From Branchiostoma floridae (taxonomy: Eukaryota; Chordata; Leptocardii; Amphioxiformes; Branchiostomatidae), in contig NC_049979.1 of assembly GCF_000003815.2 (NCBI RefSeq), forward strand, positions 23,954,724 to 24,018,723: DNA of 64,000 nt. Direction: 5' to 3'. Made by a program: the position numbers and the translations under genes. The notes under the pieces are model-generated. The model saw only the letters and a list, made by a program, of their open reading frames with translations, was not told the origin of the DNA and ran no database searches. This document shows positions 33,601 to 46,256 of the stretch, one piece after another (the stretch's first letter is position 1; every line of letters starts with the position of its first letter).

Positions 33601-36600
33601 GCATTTCTCCCCTGCTCCTGCTGGAAAAGCTGCATGTCAATTATCATATGTCATCCTGTCTGCCGTGAAACTCACATAAATGTCATTAAGGCTGACTACA
33701 CCCAAATGGTATAATTCCATTTTTTTCACAAATACTCAACTTTTATCTAAAACTCTACAAATCCTTTTTAGTGAAGTTTGCAAAAGTTCAGTTGTGACAA
33801 TGTGTATTTACTATAATTTAGAAAAAAATGTTTACAGAAATTTTCTGTGCAGTTGCTCTTGCGACTCCGTAGTAAGTTCCTATGAACAGATGGAGCTCAT
33901 AACTCCCCACCTGTGGTTATTAAAGGCAATTTTCACTACCATGCGTCGCACACCATGGGACATTATGACTCGTTGCAGCCGAGATAAATGTTCGATACCA
34001 CTGGTGGCGATAATCAAATTTTGCCCTCCGGCACGATGATGGAAGCATTTAATTACGCAGCCCACCAATAAATATGAGATTCTTTCTACCAGAAAGCCAT
34101 ATTGTCTCAATGTAAATAAAATTTCATGACAGCAGCTGGATTCTGAAATGGAATATAAGTGATGCCAAGCACAGAGGAAGCTTGGCACGATATCAAACTA
34201 TCCTGTTCTGTAATTTCGTATCAAAGAATGTTATGCAACATGTACCATAGATACTAGATAAGGGAAACACAAGCGTGTGCCACATACTGAAATTTCACAA
34301 AACTTTGTGTATCAACGTGAGGAAACTTTGTGCTGCATCTACTGTGTAAGGTGATAAGTTACCTCCATCTCACCATTGTGATAAATTAACTAACCTTTAC
34401 CAACAGATGTGTGGGAGATGTGGGGAGCAGGCCTAATTGCAGGAAGTCACTACAAGTAGCCAACATCATTTTATCAACATTTGGGAGTGTTTGACATGGG
34501 GACATATCCAACTCATCACATTTTCAAACCACGCACAAAATACATTTAGAACAGCTCACATTAGTGAGATTCATGAAGAATTTTATCAATCATAAAAAAA
34601 CTCAAAATTATTCAAAGCTAATTTCATTGTTGATTTTGTCTCCAAGACAAAGCTTAACTTTGACATTTTGTTCGGATAGCATTGCTCATAAAAGAGAGAT
34701 GATACATCATAGATAAGTGAAATGGCTGATTTATTAACGTGGGGGGAGAGGCTGCCATTTACACTTGGCCAATACCCGGCAGTATGATCTTGGATGGTTC
34801 ACAATAATAGACCTATCCTGTTAATCACCAATTACAAGTTCAAATAATAATTAGCAGAATGCAATTAGCAATTCATCAAATGACAGAACGCTGGATTTCT
34901 GTCCAAATATTTTCATTTTTCAAATTTTTTTTCAGTAACTTTTGATAAAGGTGGGCAGGGCAACGCAATCAGTCTGTTCGATAAAAGTGAAATGTTTACA
35001 ACAAATACATACCGTATACATGTACTATCCCAGGGAACATACTAACATAAGGCTTGTAGGGTAACAATATCTTGGCCTGTCTCTAAGCCATGCTTGAGTG
35101 AGATTTCAACCCATATTGGGTGGAACTTCTGTTTTTTTAATTGACATTTCATGGGACCATAAGGTATACATGGACAGGTCATCACTAAAGACAGGATTCT
35201 TAATGTTGGTGTCAAGGGAAAACTATCTAAGGGACCACCAAACAGTGGTCACACTGGTCAGGTGGTCCTAATGTAGAGGAGGTCACTTGTACAGGTTTGG
35301 CTATACATTGTATATCATCAGCCTGCTTATCCATAGGCTCCACACCTGAGGCATCGCCAAAAACCTGGCCAAGCTAACAAATTGCTGAAGGCAATCTGTG
35401 CATCACATAATGGCTATCTCCCATAAAGGACAGCTGCAGCAAGCTGTAATGGGGGCGTCTGCGACACCTGCCTGTCTAGACCCAGGTCAGCTGCCACCCC
35501 CAGGGGCCCAACAGCTACACACGCTAATTGGACGTACATGCCTATATGACATAGGACCTGCCTTGGGCCAATGTAACAAGAACATGCCTATACCTAGAGA
35601 TATTCACAGTAGTCCATACACAGGAGCTTTCCTTGCTATAACTTATAAGGACTACTGGGAAAATCTCTAGGCATAGGCATCTTCTTGAGCTAATAAATGT
35701 GCATGTCAGTCTGTAAAAAAAACACTTGAATGAATAAAAAATTAGTACAATCTGAACAAATTGCTCAAATTAGTTTTTGACATTTTAGTATACCACACAA
35801 TTGCATACATGTAGCAGCAGTCTGGAGACTTATGTACATGCACATATACACACGTACATGCAAACATGCATATCCACATACTAACTTTCTAACTTGCAAG
35901 AAACTGTATTACAGATACCAACAGTTGGAAATGCAGGCACAAATCATCTCTAAGCCTTGTTGCTTTAAAAATGTCCATTGCACAGCAAAACTGCACAGTC
36001 TCACAATCTTGGGATTAAGCGCAAGGTCCTTCAGCATGGGTGGCCCAAGGAGCCCACCTTGAGATAAGACTGCCCAGGTATCCACTGAGAACCATTATCA
36101 CAATTATTACCTGTTTACAGTATTCCTACAACTGTGCTTCTTCTCTTTCTTCACAGTTAACAGTTCTTACACATCCTTTTATAGATGTGACTCTTCAAAT
36201 AAGGGCTTACATTCCTTCTTGGAAGAAGCTGGCACATCAAGGGTTCCATCTCTGTCATACTGGATAGTTCAAGTTGTAAAGTAGTAAACCAACACGACAA
36301 GTCATGCATGGTGACAACGGACGTCATTACAGAACCTTGGGAGTACAAATAGCCATAATCCCGGCTCTGTGAGGACGTAAAATGTAAACTTGCAGACTGC
36401 GAGAATGATTTTCTGTCGAGTTCAAGGGAACAGTCAAGCATCAGATACATACATACATAATCCTCTGCAATGAGGCGACAAGGAGTAGCCATTTGCAGAG
36501 ATTGTGATAAGAGAGACAAATTACTGGAGAGTATCATCATACAGTGGGGTGAAGCAAGGTGTTTGTTTAAATGCTTTATAATATAAAATGTTTCTGCTTT

Positions 36601-39600
36601 TTTTGACAAAAATGTAGGCCAGTGCATCTTTGTTGAAAGCTGTTAGTACATTCTGATATAAAAATGTTAGAAATACTGTACTATTGCAAAAAAGTTTATT
36701 TTTGACATAAAGAATACAAACTTTAAGTAAAAAAAAGAACTACCACTGATAAACCAATATCTTCTACTTGATGTAAAATTTACACAAATTATTTCCCTAC
36801 TGGGTCACCCCCATTTACCAATGGACTAGTCCTGACAGTGTAATGTCCAAATCCAAGTGATAAACCTTGTCATGATTGGTGGCATCATGACATGTCACAT
36901 ACTGTGTCATGTCACCCATACATGTAGTTCAAGAATCCACATTGGAGTCTTCATCTCCATATGATTAGCAACAATACTATCTCAAGAGTCTTCCTTATTA
37001 ATATCATTAGTTTGATGTACATTACATTAATGAGACTATATATAAAAAATATACCTGAAAAAAAATTAGCAAACATGATGACAATTTGGTCCAGTTACAA
37101 CAATTCAAGAGTCGAATACATTAAAACAGCTTTAACCTATAACCATATGAGCATGAATTTGTCAATGGGTTTTATCACAAGAAACAAACATGAGATAGAA
37201 ACTTTGGACATTCTGCTACAGTATCAAAGAAAGCTGCCAGGGGGGCCAAAATCTATCTTTGATACGACCATTAAACTGGAGCTAATATAAAAACAGAGCT
37301 TGTTAGAACAAGAAAGAATAAATTTTCTCCATAAAATATTCCACCTGGTATGCTGAAACACAATGTAATAAGTATATTCCCTGCTCACAGTTCCTAGTAA
37401 AGTTCTAATCTATTCTTTTGAGATATGACTTTACTTTCTCTTTCATTCAAGCATGTCCCCATATGGATGTGCTGTTCTGTTTCTTAATTCTCTTTACATC
37501 CCCTGACAGTTGAGGTTTACATTTGACATTTCCTGATTCAAGCAAGGAGAGCAAAGAGCTTGTGTGATGAGCAAATCTAAGCACAGAGGTTTGCTTTTCT
37601 CTTGACTTGATCTAATACTGTACAGTTGATCCAGAGATACGTCATGTAACTACTAGTATAACCTTCAGTACTCTGATGGTGACATACTAATGTAAAGCAC
37701 AAAGGTTGTGCAATACAGTGGCCACTGTGTCACTTCTGTAAATACTTAATAATATCTGTACACTTGGAAACACCATATAGAAAGGGTTGGAGTTTATTAC
37801 CATAAGATTATCATTTCAGTTAAGGATAGTAAGTTTGTAGTTAATCCAATTCTAGTTGATTGATAATGTTAATTTCCTGTTAGTCCTTTTCTTATCCTTA
37901 ATAATAATACCCACAGTTAAGCAGGATTATCTTGTCTTACCCTTGCACATTTGCGAAACAGGGCTCGAAAAATTTGGGTGCACAACATAAGATAGTCTGC
38001 AAAACATAATTACAAAACTTATCAATTACTACCTTTCTTCGGAACTTGGATTTATAAATCTATAGCCACTTCAAAATTTTTAACAAGCAATACAAAAAAG
38101 TGCAATATAGTTTTTATTGCTTTGTTATTCTGATGCTCAAATATCAAGCATATTTTGTATACTGGTGCACAACATGACCCTTAAACTACAGCGTACAAAA
38201 ATATCTAGGTGCACAACTCCAATTTTGGGTGCACAGAGGTGCACATGCGCCATGGATTTCGAGCCCTGCAAAGGAGTTTACTTAAAAGCCTCAAGGCAAA
38301 CAACAAACATTCCCTGCATACAAGTGAGCTTACACTCTTACAGACATCATAATGTTTGTTTTACGGCATTTTGTGAGGTAAAACTAAGTAAAACTTAAGC
38401 GCACCCATCGTAAACTGACCCCCGAATGATACATTTAAAGCCTATAAAGAAGTCAGCACATGATGTACACTCTGTAAGGTGACCCCCAGTGACCCCACTC
38501 CTAAATGACCTGTGTCCATTTCATTCAGCCCTGACCACTCATGCCACCACACCCTCCTCAAACACATCATGCCACCTGTTAACCACACCTCCCCTGTACT
38601 CTGACATGCCCTGCCACCAACATTAATCATTTTCCTTTTTCAGACCGCTCGCACGCTTTGAAAGTCAGGGAACAAAGATAAAAAGGATAGATGACATAAA
38701 AGATGGCAGACCACATTCTCTTTGCTTGTGTTACTTTCATCTTTCAGAAGGTTAGACAACTTGTAAAAACATGAGGCCTTTAGTGCGGCCTGCTACTTTG
38801 TAGGTAATGTTAGCTTTTTTAAATCTTCTCAATAAAACATAAGAATATGAAAGATAACACACGTTTCATCTCTTTCTGACATTTGTTCTTGTTTCATTTC
38901 TCTTTTATGTGGCAGTCCCTGGGACCCCAAACCCAATAAAATGGATGGCCATGCTGTATATCAGGCAAACACTTCCTCTCTTCCCATGGTGAGGACGTGC
39001 TGTACAGATATCATCAAGGGCAGGATGATCGCATTTCCGTCCTCCGCAGGACCAGCATCTGTATGGCGACGCCCGCTAACTCATTTGGACTATTTACTCA
39101 AGGTTATGTCGGGACATCAAGTGTAATATAGATTCTGATGTGGCACATATAACAGACATATAGCAGAACTTAGAAATTTTACCAAACATGGGCATGGAGC
39201 ATTTCCGTATGCTACTCTGCTTCTCCCTCATACATCCATGTACTTTAATTTGACCTTTGCTTATATTCTTCTACCTACATAAGTCATAATTCCCATTAAA
39301 AGGACAAGTGCATAAGTCATGCCTTGGGCTTTATCAGATGAGAACAAGACCTAACCACCTTCCAAATATCATCACAATCCATCCTACAGAGCTACAGACA
39401 CAAAGAAAGACACACCAAAAACAATACCTGTTTTTCATGGCGGTCATATAAATAATATTTGCACCAGTACACAACTTCTCCATGAGTCATCATTTTTTTA
39501 CAAATTACAAAGGAACTTCTTACTCCACTTCTACTAAGTTCTTGTACTACAATATAGTACAAGGGTAAAAACAGGGTTTTGTTAAGTGTAATGCCAGCAA

Positions 39601-42600
39601 TGTACACATGTACTGTAAAGGTAGCTGCCAATCTTGCTAGTCCAGGTCACTTATTCAGTCACGACTCGACTCCCATTTTCTCAGAATGGCCAATTTCTCT
39701 ACCAAGTAGGGGCATTATATTAGTGCAGTGTGCAATGCCAAAAAATTTACCTAACGTTAGATGATAGAGGTGGCTAACTGATATGCCGACAATTCGGCAA
39801 CAGAGGTAGAAAAACAGTTTTAAATATTGCAATCTTCTGGCCATGAAATGAATATTTCAATCATTTCCTGATAATTTCCAACATTTGACAAACATGTATA
39901 CATGTGTCAGTATCAGCACCAAGTAAATGTATATAAACATAGACGTACATTCAAATAAGGTACATGTAAATTCCAAAATGTATCAACTATTCTTGTGTCG
40001 ACGTTACCCACATAAAGCTAATAAAGGGCTATGGTAAATGCTTCAATTCCAGCTGAATATAAAACAGTCTATGATCATCCACGTCTGCCGTGAAAACACC
40101 TCATTATCCCATCACATTATTGGTGTTCATGAATATTCAGTGTTTACCATATTCTTGCCTTTTGTTTCTACTGACAGTTGTACAAAGCTACATGGTATGA
40201 CCTGCCCTCAGGGGGCTTATGACTATATTGATAAGTATATAGCAATATAATTCTGGTCTTGCCTTGTTTGGTTTTTCAAAGGTGTTCCACTATTATGAAC
40301 AACAACAAGAGCCAATTATCCGTGATCACCACACCATGTGTGTCTGTCATCAAATGGTAATATCACGCTTACGACATGTGTTGCACTACAATGAAAGTGA
40401 TATGCAAAAGGCAAGGGTGATATATTTCTTCCATGGACGGAATGTGTAATCATGTATGCATCAGGCCAAGGACAGTCTTCAGTAGGATACAGATGAAGGT
40501 TACGTCATCTATCAAGAGTCACTGCTGCTTTTTAAAAAGAACATCAATGTCATTACTTTAATATCAACTCTTCTAAAACATGCTGAATAAGCTGGTAACA
40601 CTGCATCTCAGAATCAGAATTGCAATTGTTTATTCACATGCGATACAGAAAAAAATTGTGTGTACAACATAACATAAGATATAGAAGATTTGTCAGCAAA
40701 ACCTAATTACAAAATCTATTGCCTGGAGATCCTTAGAACTTGAATCTGCAATTCTACATATAGCTAACTTCCAAAATTTCGAACAAGTTACACAGCAGTG
40801 CTTTGACCATATTTTCTGATACTCAAGTATTGAGAATACGCTATTTTCTAGACTAACATACAAAAATGTACAGCCTTAACATGTGTAACCCTACATAAAT
40901 AGTAACAATATCTACTGTGCACCCACAGTAAAAGAAATGGGTATACACAATACAGCTGCAATATTGATAGCACAAAAGTCTATGTATACTCCGAGTATGG
41001 GATTCATTTCAACATGCAGCAAACACTTTTATTGACCTATAATAGAAAATTGCAGCTTGAAACTAAGGCCCACTCCTACTACTCCTTAATATGTATACAA
41101 AGATTCCATTCTACCACGCCCAAATTGTGGATACAGTTGTACGTGCCTTTGCAATCTTGCACAACCTTCCTTTTACCTTATTTGAACAGTGCTGCCACTC
41201 CAATGGATAGTGCCCTGTTCATTAAGCCTGACACATACATGTACATGTTACTACTAAACAACCATAGCAGTGCCATACCTCTTTATTTTCAGGTGTTTTT
41301 TTAGGAAGTCCTAACATTCCAAAGATGCATTTGCACAACATTGCAAGGCTTAATAAGCACCTTTGCAACACATTTTTATGGACTTGACTCTTCTAAGTTT
41401 GAGGTAAGATCCCCTAAAGTGATTCCACATCCTAATAACAGATTACAAGATAAGGTTATTCTCCCACATAAGGGCACATTTTTCTGTGCCATTAATTCCA
41501 TTGAGATAACAAACTCTACATGCACAAGATGTTGGGGGAGAATACTGTAAATGCTTTTAAGTTTGCAGTGATTTAATTTTGCAGTTTGGAGAAAATGAAG
41601 CACAGTTTTTAAGTTCATGGCAAAACAGTTACAGCATGAACCATTGTGCAGATTTAAAACATTACTGTACTTGCAGACAATGCCGTATCTGGTTACTACA
41701 AGATGATCTTGAATTCCTTACATAAACTTTTCTTTACCTTGTCTATCCATATGACAACAATAGTCGAGGAGCTGACAGATACTAGAACTAGTGATGCATC
41801 TACAACATATCATTACAAGCTGACGTGAAAATGATACATAGCAGTATCTACTTACACCTGCTGCCAACACATGGAAATGCACTCACCAAATGTTGGCTCC
41901 ACAGACAGATTTTCTACTTCAGATGAACAACTCAGTTGCTTTTAGCACTATATTTTAGGTTGAATACTACAATATTAAGAACGTCATGTACTGATATAGG
42001 AAAGCCAAGGGTTTCAGAATTATTGGCGCTGCTTTTCAACAACCTGTTGCTAGGGCTAACAGATGCCCTTGACCCCATTGAGTGTATGCCCTATTTCAAC
42101 TTTTTTCACTGTATCTGATGATATGTAAGACTAACTGCTTTCCCATATATGTCCAATGTACTGTCAATCCAATACACTGTATATCTTTACCTGCCTTACC
42201 TGTTACAAAATTCTGCACTGTTCAGTATCCAAAGACACGATTACAATTGGCTTTTACATTCCCAATCTGTCCAGGTTATATATAGAACCCCTCAGGTCTG
42301 GTATGTCTCTGCTAGTGAAGGCAACCGGAATTGAAAATGTCACGACAAAGTCATACCAGTTGTCAACACAACTAATTACCTGGTGGGAAAACATGTGTCC
42401 CATATTCAGGAAAGATAGCAGGGCCCATAATTAAATATAAATATCCAACGCTGCCCAATGAAACATACATGTAGCCTCCTGTTTACATGTTTCACTTTCA
42501 ATTTTATCATCTTCCTCCTACCAAATCTAGCAACTTAAACCAGCGTCTAATAAACAAGCCCATGCTTTAACTTAAGGCTTTAATTCGAGATGCCATGTAC

Positions 42601-45301
42601 CAATGCCTCTTTTACTTGCTATGTTAGTATGTATGTAGAAGAATATTTACTGACTTGGCAAAAAAATAACTATCTTTACCAAACAATTGCTTTCTTCAGT
42701 TGTAGGAAACAAATCTACAAAGACTTCTGTGTATCGACGAACAAACATGCAAAAACAAGGTACACTGTAGCTTATTGCTTCTCCCTGATTTAAACCACCA
42801 CATCATAACTAACATCCATCCACAGCAAAACTTCACTGACCTGATCTGAAGCATTTCATCTATCAACATAATTAGTGCATGTATTGGTGCAGACCCTACC
42901 TACTGACATATTGAAACCAAAAGTGGAACATGTCTTTATAATTGTGCCTTTGAGACCTGCATTAAAATCAACATAAAACATGTGTTTCATATAGACACTT
43001 TGTAAATGAATGTTTTAGAAATCATAACTTGCAAATTAAGGAAACACTATAGTTCTCACATGAACAGCCTGGATTAAGTCTTTTGTTATTTACTTTTCAT
43101 AATGGCAATTATGGGCACTGGGAAGAAAGATGGTGATTGGTGAATATACATAACTAATGTGAGGTCTGCCAAAAAAGTAATTACCTCTCTGCAGTTTGTC
43201 AATATCATGGCCAAACATGTCAATAGCTTGGAAATATGACTTTGCACTTGACAATGGAGGCATAACAACTGTAATAAACCTGACACCACATATGTCACGT
43301 CTTGTAAATCAGCTGAATGGATTCTAACACTCAAAATACCCAATATATACAGCTAATAATTGAAGTATATGTATATTTGTATGGATAGGTCTACAATTTT
43401 CCCTCTCTAGGTGACAGCACACGAACCTTATATAGCAAGACCCCAAAACGACCTCCTTAAAGGTCAGACCTCCCAATTGCACATTACCAGAGGTCGTACA
43501 GAACACAGGGACTCCCCTTTCCAGGTGAGTTGACACCTGGGGTGGGGGTGGAGATGAGACGTGCACAGAATGAAGGAGTCTGCAACAAATTGGCCGGGTC
43601 CTTAGGGTTCACTTTGTCGTGTGTTTACTGACAACAAAACCAAACAGCCTTCAAGGATAATGTTGTCAGTAGGCAACAGCACTAAAGTCAACATCCACAT
43701 GCTTAGACATGCTCAAGGAATACCTGAGGACCAGTGATGATATCTGTCTGTTACATAATATCTCAATATATTCTATCAGTACTACAAATAAGGTAGTACA
43801 GAAAGTATGTGTTATACTCAATTGCTACTGCAACATTACAGATGAGGTTCAAGTTTACCAGTGCCAGTCTCTATGAGTCTATCTCTAAATGCCTATCTTG
43901 ATGACATGATAAGTAGCCTGAACATTACACCAACTTTTGGGCACTGTTCCTGGCTTCCCTGATACTTAAAAGGAGAGGGATCATTAGCTTGAGAATGGAC
44001 TATGTTGACCAGTCAAGCTGGTGAAAGCAATCCTGAAGGTTCAAAGTGGCATTGCATTCCCAAATGGAACTGCTGTCTGTATCATTCTCACAGTACACAA
44101 GATGGTATCAACATTGATGGATGTGGTCCGGCACCATTATAGCAGTAAGCTCCTTTGAACTTACTGCTCAATAGACTTTGGCAGTGATGCCCATCTGTCT
44201 TCATGATGGAGGAATAAAAATACAATACCTCCTGCGGTGCTTTCCTGACCTTTTGCAAGTGTGTGCTTCAAGATGCTATCCCCACAGAGATGGCCTATCA
44301 TTGATTTTTATATATACCTATGGTCGGCATCGTGGAAACTTAGCAAGAAGAGAATGACTGAGGCAACCTACATTTCCTTTGCACAAACATTGAAATTAGC
44401 TTAATGCTGCAATTCCAGCATAAGAAAATATAAATTCATAGGGAATAGGTGGGGGTAGAAATAATGTCATACCGCAAATGGCCCCAAATTAACTCATTTA
44501 TCTTGGTGGCAAATCGAGTCTAATGTGATAAGCTACATGTCACCCTTCCAAGGAAGAAATTGCATTACAAGAACGACCTCTTCTCTCCTTGAACAATCAT
44601 CTGCGTCCCTGGGTGATTCAGAAGACAACGACAAGGTATGAAAAACACCTGTTTTGGCAGGTAACACTGAAGGGAACAGTTCATATATAGCTCTTGCAGG
44701 TGGCATCTACGTGCGGCAACAAACCACGTCTGATGCGGCAGGCTGGCGTTATGGATTACGTACAGACTAATTCGACGTCGTGACCCGACGCCTTGGCCGC
44801 ACGCCATGCCCGTCCCACCAGACTAGATCCCAACAAAAACCTGTTTGAAGTGTGTGATCCTCCACGCCTCACTCGCACACGCCTACCAACAAGCTCTGAC
44901 CACCCCATCTCCAACATCCGACTTCACATCGTCCCACTGCACACAAACCTCTCCACAGGAGCCACCACACACAGCCACATCCCCACCCACTTAACACTAC
45001 ATCCTAAGACTTCTATGACTATTTTCTTGAAGACTTCCGTACGGTTGTTTACCTTGCGGACACCTTTATACGGGTAGAAGTAGAGCTCGCGGCCTACGTT
45101 GAAGCAGATCCGGTCGCCCGAGCCGTCCTTTTCCCCGCTCACATTGATGAAAGACACCCTGACGGGATGGCAGCCCTGTGCGTTGTATGGTACCCTATTC
45201 GGCCGGGAGTATTCTGAGAGGGAGAGCAGCTTGTAAGTGCCCTCTCTGGTGGTAAATTGTGTCTTGAGTTCGTTCTCTTTTCCTCCTCCCTCGGCCGCCA
45301 T
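24578..45301 (-). CDS. WDR20: WDR20: WD40 cofactor of USP12/USP46 deubiquitinases
   Basis: Exon 1 is 45,053-45,301 (83 residues, begins MAAEGGGKE). Exon 2 is 27,350-27,532 (61 residues). Exon 3 starts at 26,984 and, read through, stops at 25,680 (434 residues), giving 578 residues against 569 for human WDR20. The joints Gly-Val-Arg-Lys|Ala-Ala-Asp-Leu and Phe-Asn-Glu-Glu|Arg-Leu-Ile-Asp-Lys are in phase and match vertebrate WDR20 as I know it. WD repeats include Gly-Gly-Leu-Leu-Cys-Ile-Cys-Trp-Ser-Pro-Asp-Gly and Trp-Ser-Val-like blades. A low-complexity Ser/Asn/Pro insert (a four-residue Asn-Pro-Gly-Ser repeat) replaces part of the human acidic loop. The protein is known to activate USP12/USP46 with UAF1; vertebrates also have the paralogue DMWD. 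Intron 1 is 17.5 kb. A second 3' end may use the exon at 24,578-24,628. Confidence 0.93.
28385..28488. mobile_element. Short TIR element (TAGCCTGG ends) in WDR20 intron 1
   Basis: Ends TAGCCTGGGTACCATCCTCC and GGAGGATGGTAGTACCCAGGCTA form a long inverted repeat around an 60-base centre. Flanking nonamers AAGATTGAC and GAATTTGAC agree at 6 of 9 positions. No coding capacity; 104 bp. Confidence 0.6.
29722..30078. mobile_element. CAGGGCTC-ended repeat (copy 1), possibly hAT-type
   Basis: Left end CAGGGCTCAAAAT; interior shares GGTGCAC, GCAAAACATGATTACAAA and CAATTTTGGGTGCACA with 37,959-38,268. The right terminus has decayed. Confidence 0.5.
30955..31207 (-). repeat. Dispersed repeat (ATTACCTCGATG / TGTGTCTG type), reverse copy
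   Basis: Contains ATCATTACAATCCATCCAGAG, then an ACACAGACAG-rich run, then ACTATACCTC...GAGGTAATAAAT. It is the reverse-orientation relative of 664-900 and of 39,300-39,450. Confidence 0.5.
31489..31517. repeat. (TGTA)n microsatellite
   Basis: About seven perfect TGTA units in WDR20 intron 1. Confidence 0.9.
33398..33543. mobile_element. Fold-back MITE with 9-bp direct-repeat flanks
   Basis: Ends TAGCCTCCATAGCAGGCTCT and AGAGCCTGCTATGGAGGCTA pair over roughly 55 bases, leaving a short centre. Both sides carry CAAAACAAT (33,389-33,397 and 33,544-33,552), a perfect 9-base duplication. Nine-base duplications are typical of Mutator-like elements. Confidence 0.75.
37959..38268. mobile_element. 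CAGGGCTCGAAA-ended TIR element (copy 2), possibly hAT-type
   Basis: Left end CAGGGCTCGAAA and right end TTTCGAGCCCTG are perfect 12-base inverted repeats, with subterminal GGTGCAC repeats. CAGGG-type ends suggest the hAT superfamily, but no clean 8-base target duplication is visible. About 310 bp, no coding capacity. Confidence 0.6.
39300..39450 (-). repeat. Dispersed repeat, reverse copy (relative of 664-900)
   Basis: Shares AAATATCATCACAATCCATC, an ACACAAAGAAAGACACAC run and AAAACAATACCTG...CATGGCGGT with the other two copies; more diverged. Confidence 0.4.
40655..40930. repeat. Diverged copy 3 of the CAGGGCTC repeat, ends lost
   Basis: Interior phrases GCAAAACCTAATTACAAAAT, CTTAGAACTTGAATCTGC and GTGCACCC align with the other two copies; both termini are missing. 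Confidence 0.45.
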
Positions 45302-45512
45302 GTTGGATTTCTAGGAGTGAACTCTGCAAGGCCCCGGATGTTACTAACTACGCATGCGTACTATAACCAGATTACCCAAAGGCCTTTGCAAAATTTCCCG
45401 CGAAACTTCGTCGTGGTTTTCGTTTCTACTTGCCGTTTTCACATTTCCAAGGTCACGTTAAAGGCACAAGCGGTCCTTGAAACATGTGAATTTGATATGG
45501 AACATAGAGGTA
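45293..45512. promoter_or_regulatory. Probable bidirectional promoter of WDR20 and the YqaJ-like gene
   Basis: On the minus strand the WDR20 start lies in AACATGGCGGC, a YY1-type motif overlapping the initiator ATG, which is common in housekeeping genes. A palindrome TACGCATGCGTA at 45,349-45,360 resembles an NRF1 site. The plus-strand gene begins within 1 kb, so a shared promoter is likely. A donor-like CATAGAG|GTATGA at about 45,512 could end its noncoding first exon. Confidence 0.5.
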
Positions 45513-46256
45513 TGAAGAAGTGCTCAGATTAACACGTTGGGTTGTAGAACGAGGGAACAAGCTGGGCCACGCCCTCTACCAGCGCCCCCCTCCCCTCCCG
45601 GTCTCTGTTTCAACTTCATGCGACACACAGGCAAAACGGCGTTCTCTACTCACTCCATCGTCTGACAACTTGTAATAGCATTACTACTGTGCTTGGCAGG
45701 AAAAATTTTAATGAGTAGAAGGATTGTTTGGTGATTGTGTTGTGTTAAAAATAAAGCAATCTGACTCCACTGAGGTTGAACCAGACAGTTAACACTTTTT
45801 GTAGATTCAGATAGTTATGATCATGTTCACCTTCCCGGAAGGAAAATGAATATTGCTCCTTTTTTCTTCTCCAAACAACTTAAGTAAATGACCCGGACCA
45901 GTTTGTTGTCACCGTGGTCACTGGAGGTGTAGCAGACACCCAGTCCTGTTTGATAACATAATGTAGCAAGTGGCAGGACAGACCCGGAGTGGCTGGTCAC
46001 TATATATACAAATTTTGTTAAAATGAATATCATGTGAAGGTAAACATATATTCACTTGCAAATGTTACCTTACAAATTTGGTGGTTGTATTCCAGTGTGT
46101 TGTATTATGTGGAAAAATAGCTTATACAAATTAGTGTCATCAAGCACATGTCATTTATTTAACAGTAAGTCATAAAAGTCAAGGTTAATTTCATGTGACC
46201 TATTAAAGTTGCAAGATTTTTTCTATTCATAGGGACAGAGCCAATTATGCTCGATT

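Larger units (their letters stand above)
27533..45052 (-). other. WDR20 intron 1 (17.5 kb)
   Basis: The intron between WDR20 exons 1 and 2. No nested gene is supported on either strand; open frames rarely pass 120 codons and have AT-biased composition. It holds the dispersed repeats and fold-back elements listed separately, plus a C-rich stretch near 44,800-45,000. Confidence 0.75.

Noticed and set aside
36157-36627. 156-codon minus-strand frame in WDR20 intron 1
   Set aside because: AT-biased composition, no domain, no splice context; consistent with chance in 17 kb of intron.
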